DNA of 64,000 nt. It comes from Saccharomycopsis phalli (Eukaryota; Ascomycota; Saccharomycetes; Ascoideales; Saccharomycopsidaceae). The notes below the pieces were generated by a model that was not told where the DNA came from, searched no databases, and saw only the letters and a program-made list of their open reading frames with translations. Location: the NCBI GenBank assembly GCA_020342235.1, contig CP073218.1:1426001-1490000 (forward strand). Reading direction: 5' to 3'. A program made the position numbers and the translations under genes. Shown piece after piece: positions 17,907 through 25,952 of this stretch (positions are counted from its first letter, which is position 1; the number at the start of each line of letters is the position of its first letter).

Positions 17907-19574
17907 TTACATTCCAGGCATTCCAGGCATTCCAGGCATGCCACCAGGACCACCAGGACCACCAGGACCACCGGGTCCCTCTTTCAAGCTGCTTCTTCCA
18001 GCCTTCAACAACTCGTCACAGAGCAACAAGTTGCTGGCAATGCCCATAGCACTGGTCATTGCGTTACGCAACACCCGGTACGAGTCCCAGATCCCCTCGA
18101 CTTCAGGATCAAACGGTTCTCCCGACTCCAAGTCAATACCCACAACATGTCCCTCGAGAATCTCGTCTTGACAACTGGACACCGTGTCCAAGGCATCGAA
18201 GCCAGCATTGGTGACAAGTGTCTTTGGAACCACAAGCAAAGCCTCGGCAAAAGCCTTGACTCCAGACTTGGTCTTGCCCTTTGCAAGTTGCGGCAAGTCC
18301 TGTAAAAGTTTGTGGTTTGCAGAAAGGAAAAAAGCCCCAGCTCCTGGAACAAGAGCCCCGTCCTTGATGGCGTTGCTGACGGCTCTCAAACCGTCACGGA
18401 CCGCATCCTGGGTCTGTTTAAGCACATGCTGGGTCGAGCCTCGGATGAGCACAGACACAGACTTTGGCAGACGAGTCTCGGTGACAAAGGTGAACTTGTC
18501 CTCGCCAAGAGTTTGCTCGTAGACCTTTCCTGCGTACCCAAGCACTTTTGGAGAAAGGTCGTCCACCGAGTTTTGCGCCTCACCTCCAGTAACAAGCTGG
18601 AGACGTTCCATGTTACGTCTCTTTGCTCTTCGAAGCGCAAGAATGTTGTGCTTGGCCAAGACGTCCAAGGACATTGGGTCAATACCCTTTTGGTTGATGA
18701 TGACAAAGCCTTGTCCTTGTGAGCAGACCTCGTTCTTCAAGTCGACAATCTTGCGCAACTTGTCGTCCACAAACTTGCGCTCGCTTTCCACAAGCTTCGC
18801 CCGCTGATCTGCCGACGAGTAGTAGAATCCAGAATTCACCTCAGTCTTCTCGTACTCCAAACTCACGTTCAAAATCAACACAAACGCATCGTTGACAATC
18901 GTAGGCATGTCTGGGTGGCGTGCTCCATGATCCAACACCAACCCTTGCACCAATTCGGTGTCGTATGCTGACTGGTGCTGTTGAGTCATGATCTCCACCA
19001 TGTGAAGATCAAGGCTCTTTGGGTCTTCTGCATCGCGCACAGCCAAAACGGCGTCAGTAACAATTGGCGTAAGAACCTCGCTCAATTTGTGGTTCACCTT
19101 GGTCGAAAGCGACGAGCGGGCAACCTGCAAAAGAAGCTCCCGGTCCATCTGCTTCTTCTTCTGGAACTCGGCCAAATGCTTCAATGTCGCCTTCCGGGCA
19201 ATTTCAAACCCATCGGTGAGAATCCGTGGGTGCACACCCTCGCTAATGTACCGCTCAGCTTGTTTGAGTAACTCTCCGACTAACAACACCACAGTGGTGG
19301 TTCCGTCACCGGTGATTTCGTCTTGGGCAGTGGCTGCTCTAGCGACCATGACTGCTGTTGGATGCTGGATTTGCATCTCAGAAAGCAAGACTTTGCCGTC
19401 CTTGGTGAGCTTGATGGCTCCTGCGCCGTCAACAAGCATTTTCAACGTGCCCTTTGGCCCCAAATTGGACGCCAACACCGATTGAAGTCCCTGAGCTGCG
19501 GCAGAGTTCACCTGAAGTGCCTGGGCACGCCGGATCGATTCTGCCTTGGGATTGAGTAACTGGATAGAAGACAT
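17907..19574 (-). CDS. CCT6: Chaperonin TRiC/CCT zeta subunit
   Basis: Cct6 is one of the eight subunits of the cytosolic TRiC ring complex that folds actin, tubulin and WD40 proteins using ATP. The 555-aa product matches Cct6 throughout, including LNPKAES at the N-terminus, [16 protein letters not shown], the ATP-site motif GDGTTT (residues 89-94), and the subunit-specific [18 protein letters not shown] and [32 protein letters not shown] blocks (the latter spread over about 32 residues, conserved in all Cct6). The conserved body ends at GRSSLKEG, where S. cerevisiae Cct6 ends. Here about 23 extra residues follow, made of GGP triplets and then GMP triplets, encoded by tandem repeats at 17918-17980. 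The start ATG at 19574 is firm. Confidence 0.97.
   Translation of the reverse strand: MSSIQLLNPKAESIRRAQALQVNSAAAQGLQSVLASNLGPKGTLKMLVDGAGAIKLTKDGKVLLSEMQIQHPTAVMVARAATAQDEITGDGTTTVVLLVGELLKQAERYISEGVHPRILTDGFEIARKATLKHLAEFQKKKQMDRELLLQVARSSLSTKVNHKLSEVLTPIVTDAVLAVRDAEDPKSLDLHMVEIMTQQHQSAYDTELVQGLVLDHGARHPDMPTIVNDAFVLILNVSLEYEKTEVNSGFYYSSADQRAKLVESERKFVDDKLRKIVDLKNEVCSQGQGFVIINQKGIDPMSLDVLAKHNILALRRAKRRNMERLQLVTGGEAQNSVDDLSPKVLGYAGKVYEQTLGEDKFTFVTETRLPKSVSVLIRGSTQHVLKQTQDAVRDGLRAVSNAIKDGALVPGAGAFFLSANHKLLQDLPQLAKGKTKSGVKAFAEALLVVPKTLVTNAGFDALDTVSSCQDEILEGHVVGIDLESGEPFDPEVEGIWDSYRVLRNAMTSAMGIASNLLLCDELLKAGRSSLKEGPGGPGGPGGPGGMPGMPGMPGM
17918..17980. repeat. Codon-phased repeats encoding the Gly-rich tail of CCT6
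   Basis: On the plus strand CATTCCAGG occurs three times in a row, followed by CACCAGGAC units. On the minus strand these read GMP and GGP triplets at the extreme C-terminus of CCT6. Confidence 0.9.
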
Positions 19575-20024
19575 GATGAAGTGGTGGGCAGTGGAAAAAA
19601 TATATCGGCGTGGTACCCGGGCACATAATCACCACTTTGATCGGGCACTCGTATTAGTAATGTATTAGTAAGCGAGGGCAGGGTGGTTAGCTTGAGGTCA
19701 TTGATGAAGCGTCGTTGATGAAGTGCCGTTGATGAAGCGCCATTGATGAAGCGCGGTTGATTGACTGTTGAAGTATTAATGTGCTATTTTTGTAGTCACA
19801 AGCGCTGTGGAAATGTCGCAATAAAGTGAAGGTAAAGTGAATTTATATTGGTGTCCACGTGACTTTCTTCTGACTGGACACAAAACCAAAGCCTGGGATT
19901 TTGATCCCTCCATATGCAAGAGTGAATTTTGCAATCTGGGAGCGCTCCACTTACCCTACCCGATGACTAATACATTCATCAGCCGAGTGGTATAATATCA
20001 ACTAAGCACCATGTTTTGCGAGGC
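19575..20024. promoter_or_regulatory. Divergent promoter region between CCT6 and the Trax gene
   Basis: This is 450 bp with four copies of a 15-bp unit (CGTTGATGAAGCGCC type) at 19698-19760. A CACGTG E-box lies at 19856-19861. An ATG at 20011 starts a 23-codon out-of-frame upstream ORF that overlaps the Trax start. Confidence 0.5.
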
Positions 20025-20765
20025 ATGTTTGACGAATGTAAAGCTGAGTTGGCAGTGTTTTATGACCACCGAGAGTCGTTGATCCGCGCGGGAAGAGACT
20101 TGACGCGAGCCAGCAAGAACTTTATTTTTTTTGTGCACCGTGTCAGCAGAGGAAGCTCGGGAAGCACGTCCGCCAAGGAAATCCGGCAACAGCTTGAAAA
20201 GTTGGCAGCACCGGCAGCAGTGGTGCACGGCACGTGTCCCGACGTCCGGGCGATGATACAGTTCAAGGGAAGCTATGGTGGGGCGTTTGAGGAGTTGGTG
20301 GAGGCCATTGTGTTTGGACGGTACATGTTTGCTGGCGGGTTTTTGACATATGACGAGGTGACGGTGTTTATCAAGCGTTTAATTCTTGGTGAGGTTGATG
20401 CCTTGGTTGGGATTATAAGAGGGGAATCGTGTGTTGGCGGGGAAACGTGCCAGGATCTTTTTTATTTCAGCCACACGGACTACATTCTTGGGTTGGCAGA
20501 TGTCACTGGGGAAATGATGCGGTGGGTGATTTTGAGTTTGAGTGAGCCGCAGCACGACCGCAAACGGGCCAAGATCGACAGAGAAGCTCTGGTTTTGCTG
20601 CTGTTGGTGATGCTTGAGGCGGGGTTTCGGGATGTTTTGGAGACGCAAGGCGAGGGTGTTGCCAGGGGACAGTTGAAGAAGAAGCTTGAGGTGTTGCGTG
20701 GGAGTGTGGAGAAGGTGCAGAGGTCAATATTGGATCGAAAGATACGAGAGATGGAGGAGGTGTGA
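20025..20765 (+). CDS. Translin-associated factor X (Trax) family protein
   Basis: Trax pairs with Translin to form the C3PO octamer, an endoribonuclease that degrades passenger strands and tRNA or pre-miRNA fragments; Trax supplies the active sites. The 246-aa product has the family pattern SYGGAFEELVEAIVFGRYM, then DYILGLADVTGEMMRWVI, then a C-terminal helix KLEVLRGSVEKVQRSILDRK. Residues E90, E93, D159 and E163 align with the catalytic E126, E129, D193 and E197 of human Trax, so the nuclease centre looks intact. The LADVTGE motif separates it from Translin proper. S. cerevisiae has neither gene. The ATG at 20025 is used because the frame runs further only via TTG. Translin itself is not in this window. 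Confidence 0.85.
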   Translation: MFDECKAELAVFYDHRESLIRAGRDLTRASKNFIFFVHRVSRGSSGSTSAKEIRQQLEKLAAPAAVVHGTCPDVRAMIQFKGSYGGAFEELVEAIVFGRYMFAGGFLTYDEVTVFIKRLILGEVDALVGIIRGESCVGGETCQDLFYFSHTDYILGLADVTGEMMRWVILSLSEPQHDRKRAKIDREALVLLLLVMLEAGFRDVLETQGEGVARGQLKKKLEVLRGSVEKVQRSILDRKIREMEEV

Positions 20766-20830
20766 GTAAAGAGGTGAGTAAAGAGGTGAGTAAAGAGGTG
20801 AGTAAGGAGATGTGCAAAGAGGTGTAAAGA
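20764..20830. repeat. 12-bp repeat GTGAGTAAAGAG, about 5 copies
   Basis: The array begins at the Trax stop codon (the TGA sits in the first unit) and runs into the 3' flank. Confidence 0.85.
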
Positions 20831-21933
20831 GATGGGTCAAGTGATGACCAAAGTTTACAGTATAGTGCAACTATTGTCAAGTTTACAGTTTACAGTTTGA
20901 CCATGGGATAGGACCAGATGTCAAGAATTTAATATCACCAAGTGGGTTTCTGTAAGCAATAGTATGTCAGAAGGTCTGGGAAGCGGTAATTGGATATTTG
21001 GGATATTAAACATTGGTAGAAGAATAGTGTTTAGACTGAGTCCAGAATCTGAAAGCTTTACAAGTGGTTTAACACGGTGATGCAGCGCATTAGAGACTGT
21101 AGACTTGGGATTTTAAAAAGTTTTAACTGTAGACTTGGGATTTTAAAAAGTTTTAACTGTAGACTTGATTTTTGACCTTTGAATTTTGACTTACAACTTT
21201 AGAAACTTGGGACTTGGGACTTTCAAAACTTTTTACTAATTACTTTTTACCATTGAATTTTATTGGTGTCTCCTTAGAGGTATAGACGTTTACTGTTTAC
21301 AAGATAGTCTGAAATTTAAAGGACGAAAAACTCCACTTGCCGCTCTTTATCAATAAATGTCCATGACAATAAAAAAGGACCGAGTAGATAAAATTGCCAC
21401 TCTGGATTTAGCATCTGATGTGTGGCACATGCTCTGCCATTGGAAGCATCTAAAACACCAATATCTGAAAGTATGTTATTTCCAATGCCTTTATATAAAG
21501 TGTCAATTTCTCTGTTGATTAGGAAATAACAATTACCACCAGCAAATCACATTAACAAGCAGTCTCAACTTGGTAACAAAGGCCACCATGATTCTTGTAT
21601 AACCAATACAAGTACTACGCATCATCTATAAAGCTGCCTCCAGAGGTTCCCGAGGGAAAATATACTTGACAAAGAATCATGCTTTCAGAGACAATAAGGT
21701 AATACAAAGATATATATTATTATCATCAATAAATTACATTCATTAGTAAATCACAGTAATAAGCAATCACAGTAATAAGCAATCACAGTAATAAGCAATC
21801 ACAGTAATAAGCAATCACAGTAATAAGCAATCACTATCAGTAAACATTCCATCCATGCTCCGAAATATACCCACCCATTTCCGAAACATACTCATCCCAC
21901 ACTAATACGCCAAAACTCACCCATCCAATCACC
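20831..21933. other. Intergenic region with repeats
   Basis: This is a convergent region between the Trax gene and ARV1. It holds 2.5 copies of a 30-bp unit (TGTAGACTTGGGATTTTAAA core) at 21092-21170 and about six copies of a 16-bp unit AGTAATAAGCAATCAC at 21745-21835. No gene was recognised. Confidence 0.6.
21745..21835. repeat. 16-bp minisatellite, about 6 copies
   Basis: Unit AGTAATAAGCAATCAC, nearly identical copies, about 100 bp beyond the ARV1 stop. Confidence 0.9.
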
Positions 21934-22803
21934 TCAAAGCCCCATGGCCATGTTATACAACGCCGAATACGTGCCCTCAAAGCCCAGCTTCATGTGAACA
22001 ACCTCACTAACCATCAATTGCCCTACAGATGTCCCCACAAACATCTTGGTAAACGCCTTTGCAAACAAAACCAAGGCCAAGTCACCAGCCAACTTCTTGA
22101 CAAGCAACGTCACCAAAACCACAACCACACTCTGCTCAAGCTTCAATCCCAATGTGATTCGAAGGGCCTCGACAAAGTTCAAGTTGGTGAAATAATTGTT
22201 GATCAACGTGGTGGAAACCGCATTGTCGTACGGCCAGATCAACATGAGAATCGGGTACAATTTGGTGCACCCAGCGACTAAAACTGTCGCTGATACTGCT
22301 TCCTTGGAGCACAAGACGGGATCGCCGTTTATCCAGTAGACAAGCCACTGAACGACGACATGAGCAACCAAAAACTCGCAGCAGCACTGGATAAGGAAGA
22401 ATGCATACTGAACAATCGGGCTGCGCCGAAGAATTGCCCCAAACAACTGGGTGTTTTCCGACTTGAGTTCTTCATGGGCCCAGTTGAGGTACACTTCAAA
22501 GAGAATAAACGAGACGGTAAGACGGATTAGATGGGAGTACGACCGAATCCACTGCCTCAAACGGGCCACCTGGTTCCCCTCGGGTATTTTTTTTTCGTCA
22601 ATGTTGAGAAGTACATTGAATATCAAGTGCTTGTATGCCAGAGGCTTGAGAAGTAGTATATCAATAAAGAGAATCACATGGTCAAATTCCACGTACTTGT
22701 CCGCGACTTGGTTACAGTTGTTGCAATATGTGAGCTTTATATACCCATTTGGGTATGTCGTGTAGAAATTGGGCACGGTCTGACTGCACTCTATACAGAT
22801 CAT
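21934..22803 (-). CDS. ARV1: ER membrane sterol/GPI-related protein Arv1
   Basis: Arv1 is an ER membrane protein needed for sterol distribution, GPI-anchor synthesis and sphingolipid balance. The 289-aa product (S. cerevisiae 321 aa) starts with the Arv1 homology domain: MICIECSQTVPNFYTTYPNG and then KLTYCNNCNQVADKYVEFD, giving the two CxxC pairs (C3/C6 and a second pair near residue 28) of its zinc-ribbon. Several hydrophobic helices follow (HVILFIDILLLKPLAYKHL and later ones). The ATG at 22803 is chosen because homology starts exactly there; the open frame continues upstream only into the opposite-strand TDP1 gene. It shares an 88-bp divergent promoter with TDP1. Confidence 0.93.
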   Translation of the reverse strand: MICIECSQTVPNFYTTYPNGYIKLTYCNNCNQVADKYVEFDHVILFIDILLLKPLAYKHLIFNVLLNIDEKKIPEGNQVARLRQWIRSYSHLIRLTVSFILFEVYLNWAHEELKSENTQLFGAILRRSPIVQYAFFLIQCCCEFLVAHVVVQWLVYWINGDPVLCSKEAVSATVLVAGCTKLYPILMLIWPYDNAVSTTLINNYFTNLNFVEALRITLGLKLEQSVVVVLVTLLVKKLAGDLALVLFAKAFTKMFVGTSVGQLMVSEVVHMKLGFEGTYSALYNMAMGL

Positions 22804-22891
22804 TTGAGTGGAAATATTGCCATGTTGAACCGCACATTTGGTCCACAGGGGCTCGAAACCGGTTTTTAAGGAGGACCAGTGAGGGTTGACT
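22804..22891. promoter_or_regulatory. 88-bp divergent promoter of ARV1 and TDP1
   Basis: Only 88 bp separate the two start codons, so the transcripts must have very short leaders or overlap the neighbouring coding sequence. No clear TATA box was seen. Confidence 0.55.
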
Positions 22892-24835
22892 ATGGTTTTA
22901 GAAGAGGTTAGGCGGCATTGGATAAAGAAATTTGGGGAGAGGGGCAAGAATGAAAAGAGGCTGCTGGATATTCGATTGGATAATGGGTCTGATAAGAGGC
23001 AGAGGTTGGAATCGGATGAAGTAGAGGGCAAGGTGGAGGGATTGAGTGAGGAATTTCCAAGTGAAGTTGAGGAATTGGTATTAATTGAAGGTGAAGATGG
23101 GAAATTGGAGGGGTGTGAGGAATTAAAGAGGCACGAGAAATTAAAGAGGCACGAGAAATTAAAGAGCCATGAGAAATTAAAGAGGCACGAGAAATTACAG
23201 AACCATGAGAAATTATCAAACAAATCGTTTGATCCAATATTAATTGAAAGTGAAAGTGAGACAGAAAACCAGCCCCATGAACCAACCAAGGATACTTTAA
23301 ACGAAGAGTCAGATGACGAATTGCTAATTACACGAGAGGTCAATTTGACACAACCAGGCAATTCCAACCTGGATAGACCAAATATAAAGTCTACAACCAG
23401 ATTGAGCCGATCCAAAGACCCAAATTCCAGATTCGAAGCCTCAAAATCCAACTTACAACCCTCAAATCCCAACTTACAATCCCCAAATAAACCACATTGC
23501 AACACCAAGTCCAGCTGCATTCCATCCCCAATAAAACTCTTTCAAACCCCAGTCCTGCGCCAAAAAGACTCAGTCAAACTCTCTGGAATATTTCCTTCAT
23601 CAGTTTACAAGTCATACATCTTCGCCATGCAAATCGAGTTGGAACTTGTCACTGCTTGTGCCAAGAAAAACGCAATAAACCCACCCCAGCTTTTTATCAT
23701 TTCTCAAGACATTTTCCCTTTGGAAGCTGGTGCACTGTACCCGGGGCTACATTGCGTCACCATGAACCAGAAATGGAACCTTCACCACAGCAAAATCGTG
23801 GTGAATTTTCATCAAAAGCACGGATCCACCTACTGCGAGTTCATTATAATGACCTGCAACTTGACATTCGCCGAGTTTGGGTACTTGGGATCATGTTTCT
23901 GGCTGTCGGGCTTACTTCCAGCCAAGGACAAATTATCAGACGGATCGCGGTTTGAAAACGACGTCTGCGAGTATTTTGAGCTGTATGGAAAATCTGAAAT
24001 CACAGACTTGATCAAATCACTTCGGAAATACGACTTTAGCCAGGTCAAGGCCGATTTTGTCGGCTCGGTCCCAGGAAACCATCACCAGGATTTTGGGTAC
24101 AAGAAGTTGGCTACTCATGTGAGGAGATTTCCGTCTACTAAGCCGGTGTCCATTCTCAGCCACTTTTCGTCGTTTGCTCCTCCCTACAAGTATGCAAATG
24201 GACCAAGTAACATTTTCACCCATGTGATATGCCCCTCGTTGGTGGGAATTAGCCCCTTGGGTCCAGGATTAGGACCCTTGAAGTCAGCTGCCAACAAGTT
24301 TGTGCCTGTCATTTTATTTCCCACAAAATCGGACATTCTCAATGGCGAAGGGGGATCCAAAATCAGCCAGGTGTACATTCACAACAATGTGGCTCTGGAC
24401 AAAAACAGAGCCCAACTAGACATGCTACAGGAGTACTTGTACAAGCGGGACTTTGCGGGCGAAAAAAACGAGTTGGGAACGTTTCTAAATAACCATGCCA
24501 AGATATACCTTTGCAGTGACGATTTCAAGGAGGAAAAGGGTAAGTTGGTGTACAATACAGTCAAATGGTGTTTTTTGGGGTCGATGAATTTGAGCAAAAG
24601 TGCCTGGGGGCAACCCGGGAGAATGAAGGATGGAAAAGAAACTTGGACTGGACGCAATTGGGAAGCGGGGGTATTAGTTCATGAGGAGCATTACAAAGAT
24701 GTGGATGCTGTTTTTGTGCCTGTGTGGAACACTGATTTTGCACAGGAAAAGGCGGGGGAGAACAGGGTAGGGATTCGGTTACCATTTCGGATGCCTATTT
24801 TGAGTAGTTCCAAGGAGGAGATTTACCAAGATTAG
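22892..24835 (+). CDS. TDP1: Tyrosyl-DNA phosphodiesterase 1
   Basis: Tdp1 is a phospholipase D superfamily DNA repair enzyme that removes topoisomerase I tyrosyl adducts from DNA 3' ends. The 647-aa product has both HKN motifs: H299 and K301 in NLHHSKIVVNF with the Asn in IIMTCNLT, and H535 and K537 in NNHAKIYLCSDD with the Asn in GSMNLSKSAWG. The catalytic part occupies about residues 225-645. The first 220 residues are charged and probably disordered, including five tandem KLKRHEK-type heptads near residues 75-110 and a Ser/Asn/Pro stretch. S. cerevisiae Tdp1 is 544 aa and lacks this extension. The ATG at 22892 is the first in the frame. Confidence 0.93.
   Translation: MVLEEVRRHWIKKFGERGKNEKRLLDIRLDNGSDKRQRLESDEVEGKVEGLSEEFPSEVEELVLIEGEDGKLEGCEELKRHEKLKRHEKLKSHEKLKRHEKLQNHEKLSNKSFDPILIESESETENQPHEPTKDTLNEESDDELLITREVNLTQPGNSNLDRPNIKSTTRLSRSKDPNSRFEASKSNLQPSNPNLQSPNKPHCNTKSSCIPSPIKLFQTPVLRQKDSVKLSGIFPSSVYKSYIFAMQIELELVTACAKKNAINPPQLFIISQDIFPLEAGALYPGLHCVTMNQKWNLHHSKIVVNFHQKHGSTYCEFIIMTCNLTFAEFGYLGSCFWLSGLLPAKDKLSDGSRFENDVCEYFELYGKSEITDLIKSLRKYDFSQVKADFVGSVPGNHHQDFGYKKLATHVRRFPSTKPVSILSHFSSFAPPYKYANGPSNIFTHVICPSLVGISPLGPGLGPLKSAANKFVPVILFPTKSDILNGEGGSKISQVYIHNNVALDKNRAQLDMLQEYLYKRDFAGEKNELGTFLNNHAKIYLCSDDFKEEKGKLVYNTVKWCFLGSMNLSKSAWGQPGRMKDGKETWTGRNWEAGVLVHEEHYKDVDAVFVPVWNTDFAQEKAGENRVGIRLPFRMPILSSSKEEIYQD
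23125..23218. repeat. Coding repeats in TDP1, 18-bp units
   Basis: Five copies of GAATTAAAGAGGCACGA-like units encode (E)KLKRHEK heptad-like segments. The copies differ by one or two bases. They are rich in Lys, His and Glu and could form a short charged helix. Confidence 0.8.
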
Positions 24836-25200
24836 CGAGGAGATTTATCATGATTAGTGAGGAGATTTACCAAGATTAGCGAGGAGGTTTATCAAGATTA
24901 GTGAGGAGATTTACCAAGATTTGTAGGGAGGATATTTACCAAGATTGGCAAGGTATATTTACCAAGGTTGGCAAGGTATATTTACCAAGATTGGCAAGGT
25001 ATATTTACCAAGGTTGGCAAGGTATATTTACCAAGATTGGCTAGGAGGTTTATTAAGATTGGCTAGGAGGTTTATTAAGATTGGCTAGGAGGTTTATTAA
25101 GATTGGCTAGGAGGTTTATTAAGATTGGCTAGGAGGCTTACCGAAATTAGCCAGGGAAGTTTACCAAGATTAACAAGGAAATTTACCCAAATTAGTCAAG
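24836..25200. repeat. Composite minisatellite downstream of TDP1
   Basis: At least three related unit types follow one another: GAGGAGATTTACCAAGATTA, then AAGGTATATTTACCAAGATT with TTGGC, then GGCTAGGAGGTTTATTAAGATT. All share TTTA(C/T)(C/T)AAGATT, so the array seems to have grown from one ancestor in several bursts. It begins inside the last codons of TDP1 (EEIYQD). Confidence 0.85.
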
Positions 25201-25308
25201 GGTTTTGTATCTATTCCATGGAGGAAAATGAAGAAACTGAATATATTAAACGGATAAAATGGAGAGTTTTCAATACATTACCATGAACAGAAACAGAGTT
25301 TTGAACAT

Positions 25309-25500
25309 TCAACCGTTTATAAGCCATGCTGCAAATGCCAATGAAAAATACAACGGTTCGGTGATCATGTGCGTGTACATTTTCGCTTGATACACAGGGT
25401 TAAACATGGACATCAACCAAGTTCTAATCATACTATCCACCAGATGAAAACATCTACAAGCAATTGTACTATGTGGATAGGATGGTTTCGTTGGATCCAT
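25309..25500 (-). CDS. Possible small membrane protein (63 or 40 aa)
   Basis: This is a short open frame with one hydrophobic segment near its C-terminus (PLYFSLAFAAWLING). A TATA-like element (GTATATATTATTA on the minus strand, 25511-25523) sits only about 15-20 bp upstream of the first ATG. That makes the in-frame ATG at 25431 (MIRTWLMSMFNPVYQAKMY) a better start, giving 40 aa. The size and the basic amphipathic start resemble small mitochondrial inner-membrane subunits, but no family was recognised. It could be spurious. Confidence 0.3.
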   Translation of the reverse strand: MDPTKPSYPHSTIACRCFHLVDSMIRTWLMSMFNPVYQAKMYTHMITEPLYFSLAFAAWLING

Positions 25501-25952
25501 GAAAATTTGTTAATAATATATACTCAATGGCTAGACTTTGTAGGTTGATTCATTGCTGTGACTGATTGCGGTGGCTTATTACATTAGGAGTCCCACTGGA
25601 TAAAAAATAAACTTGACATGATCTTGAGACCCGAATTAAGGTTACTGGAGTAGTGACAACAAGATTAATTCCTCTTAACCAGATCGTGGGACCGTGCCGA
25701 GTTGTGGCATCGCGTCTCCTATTCTTCATCCTTGTCTCAAATCATTTCCCATTCTTCACCCTTGTCTCATCGCATTCATCTCTACATAATATTCACATCC
25801 ACCAACACCCAACCAATCTAAACTTATTCAATTATCCCCAAAGTGTCACAAAATAAACTTTCCAGCCCAATGTCTACTCATCCCTTTAAAATTATGCATG
25901 GTCTTACGTGTAGCCACAGAGAAAAATCTAGTCCTGAATTTGTTCAACTGAA
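25501..25952. other. Upstream region of the AVL9 gene
   Basis: This is 450 bp of unique AT-rich sequence. A TTCTTCACCCTTGTCTCA-type direct repeat (two copies) is present near 25720-25770. No gene was recognised. It probably contains the AVL9 promoter and that of the small minus-strand frame. Confidence 0.5.
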
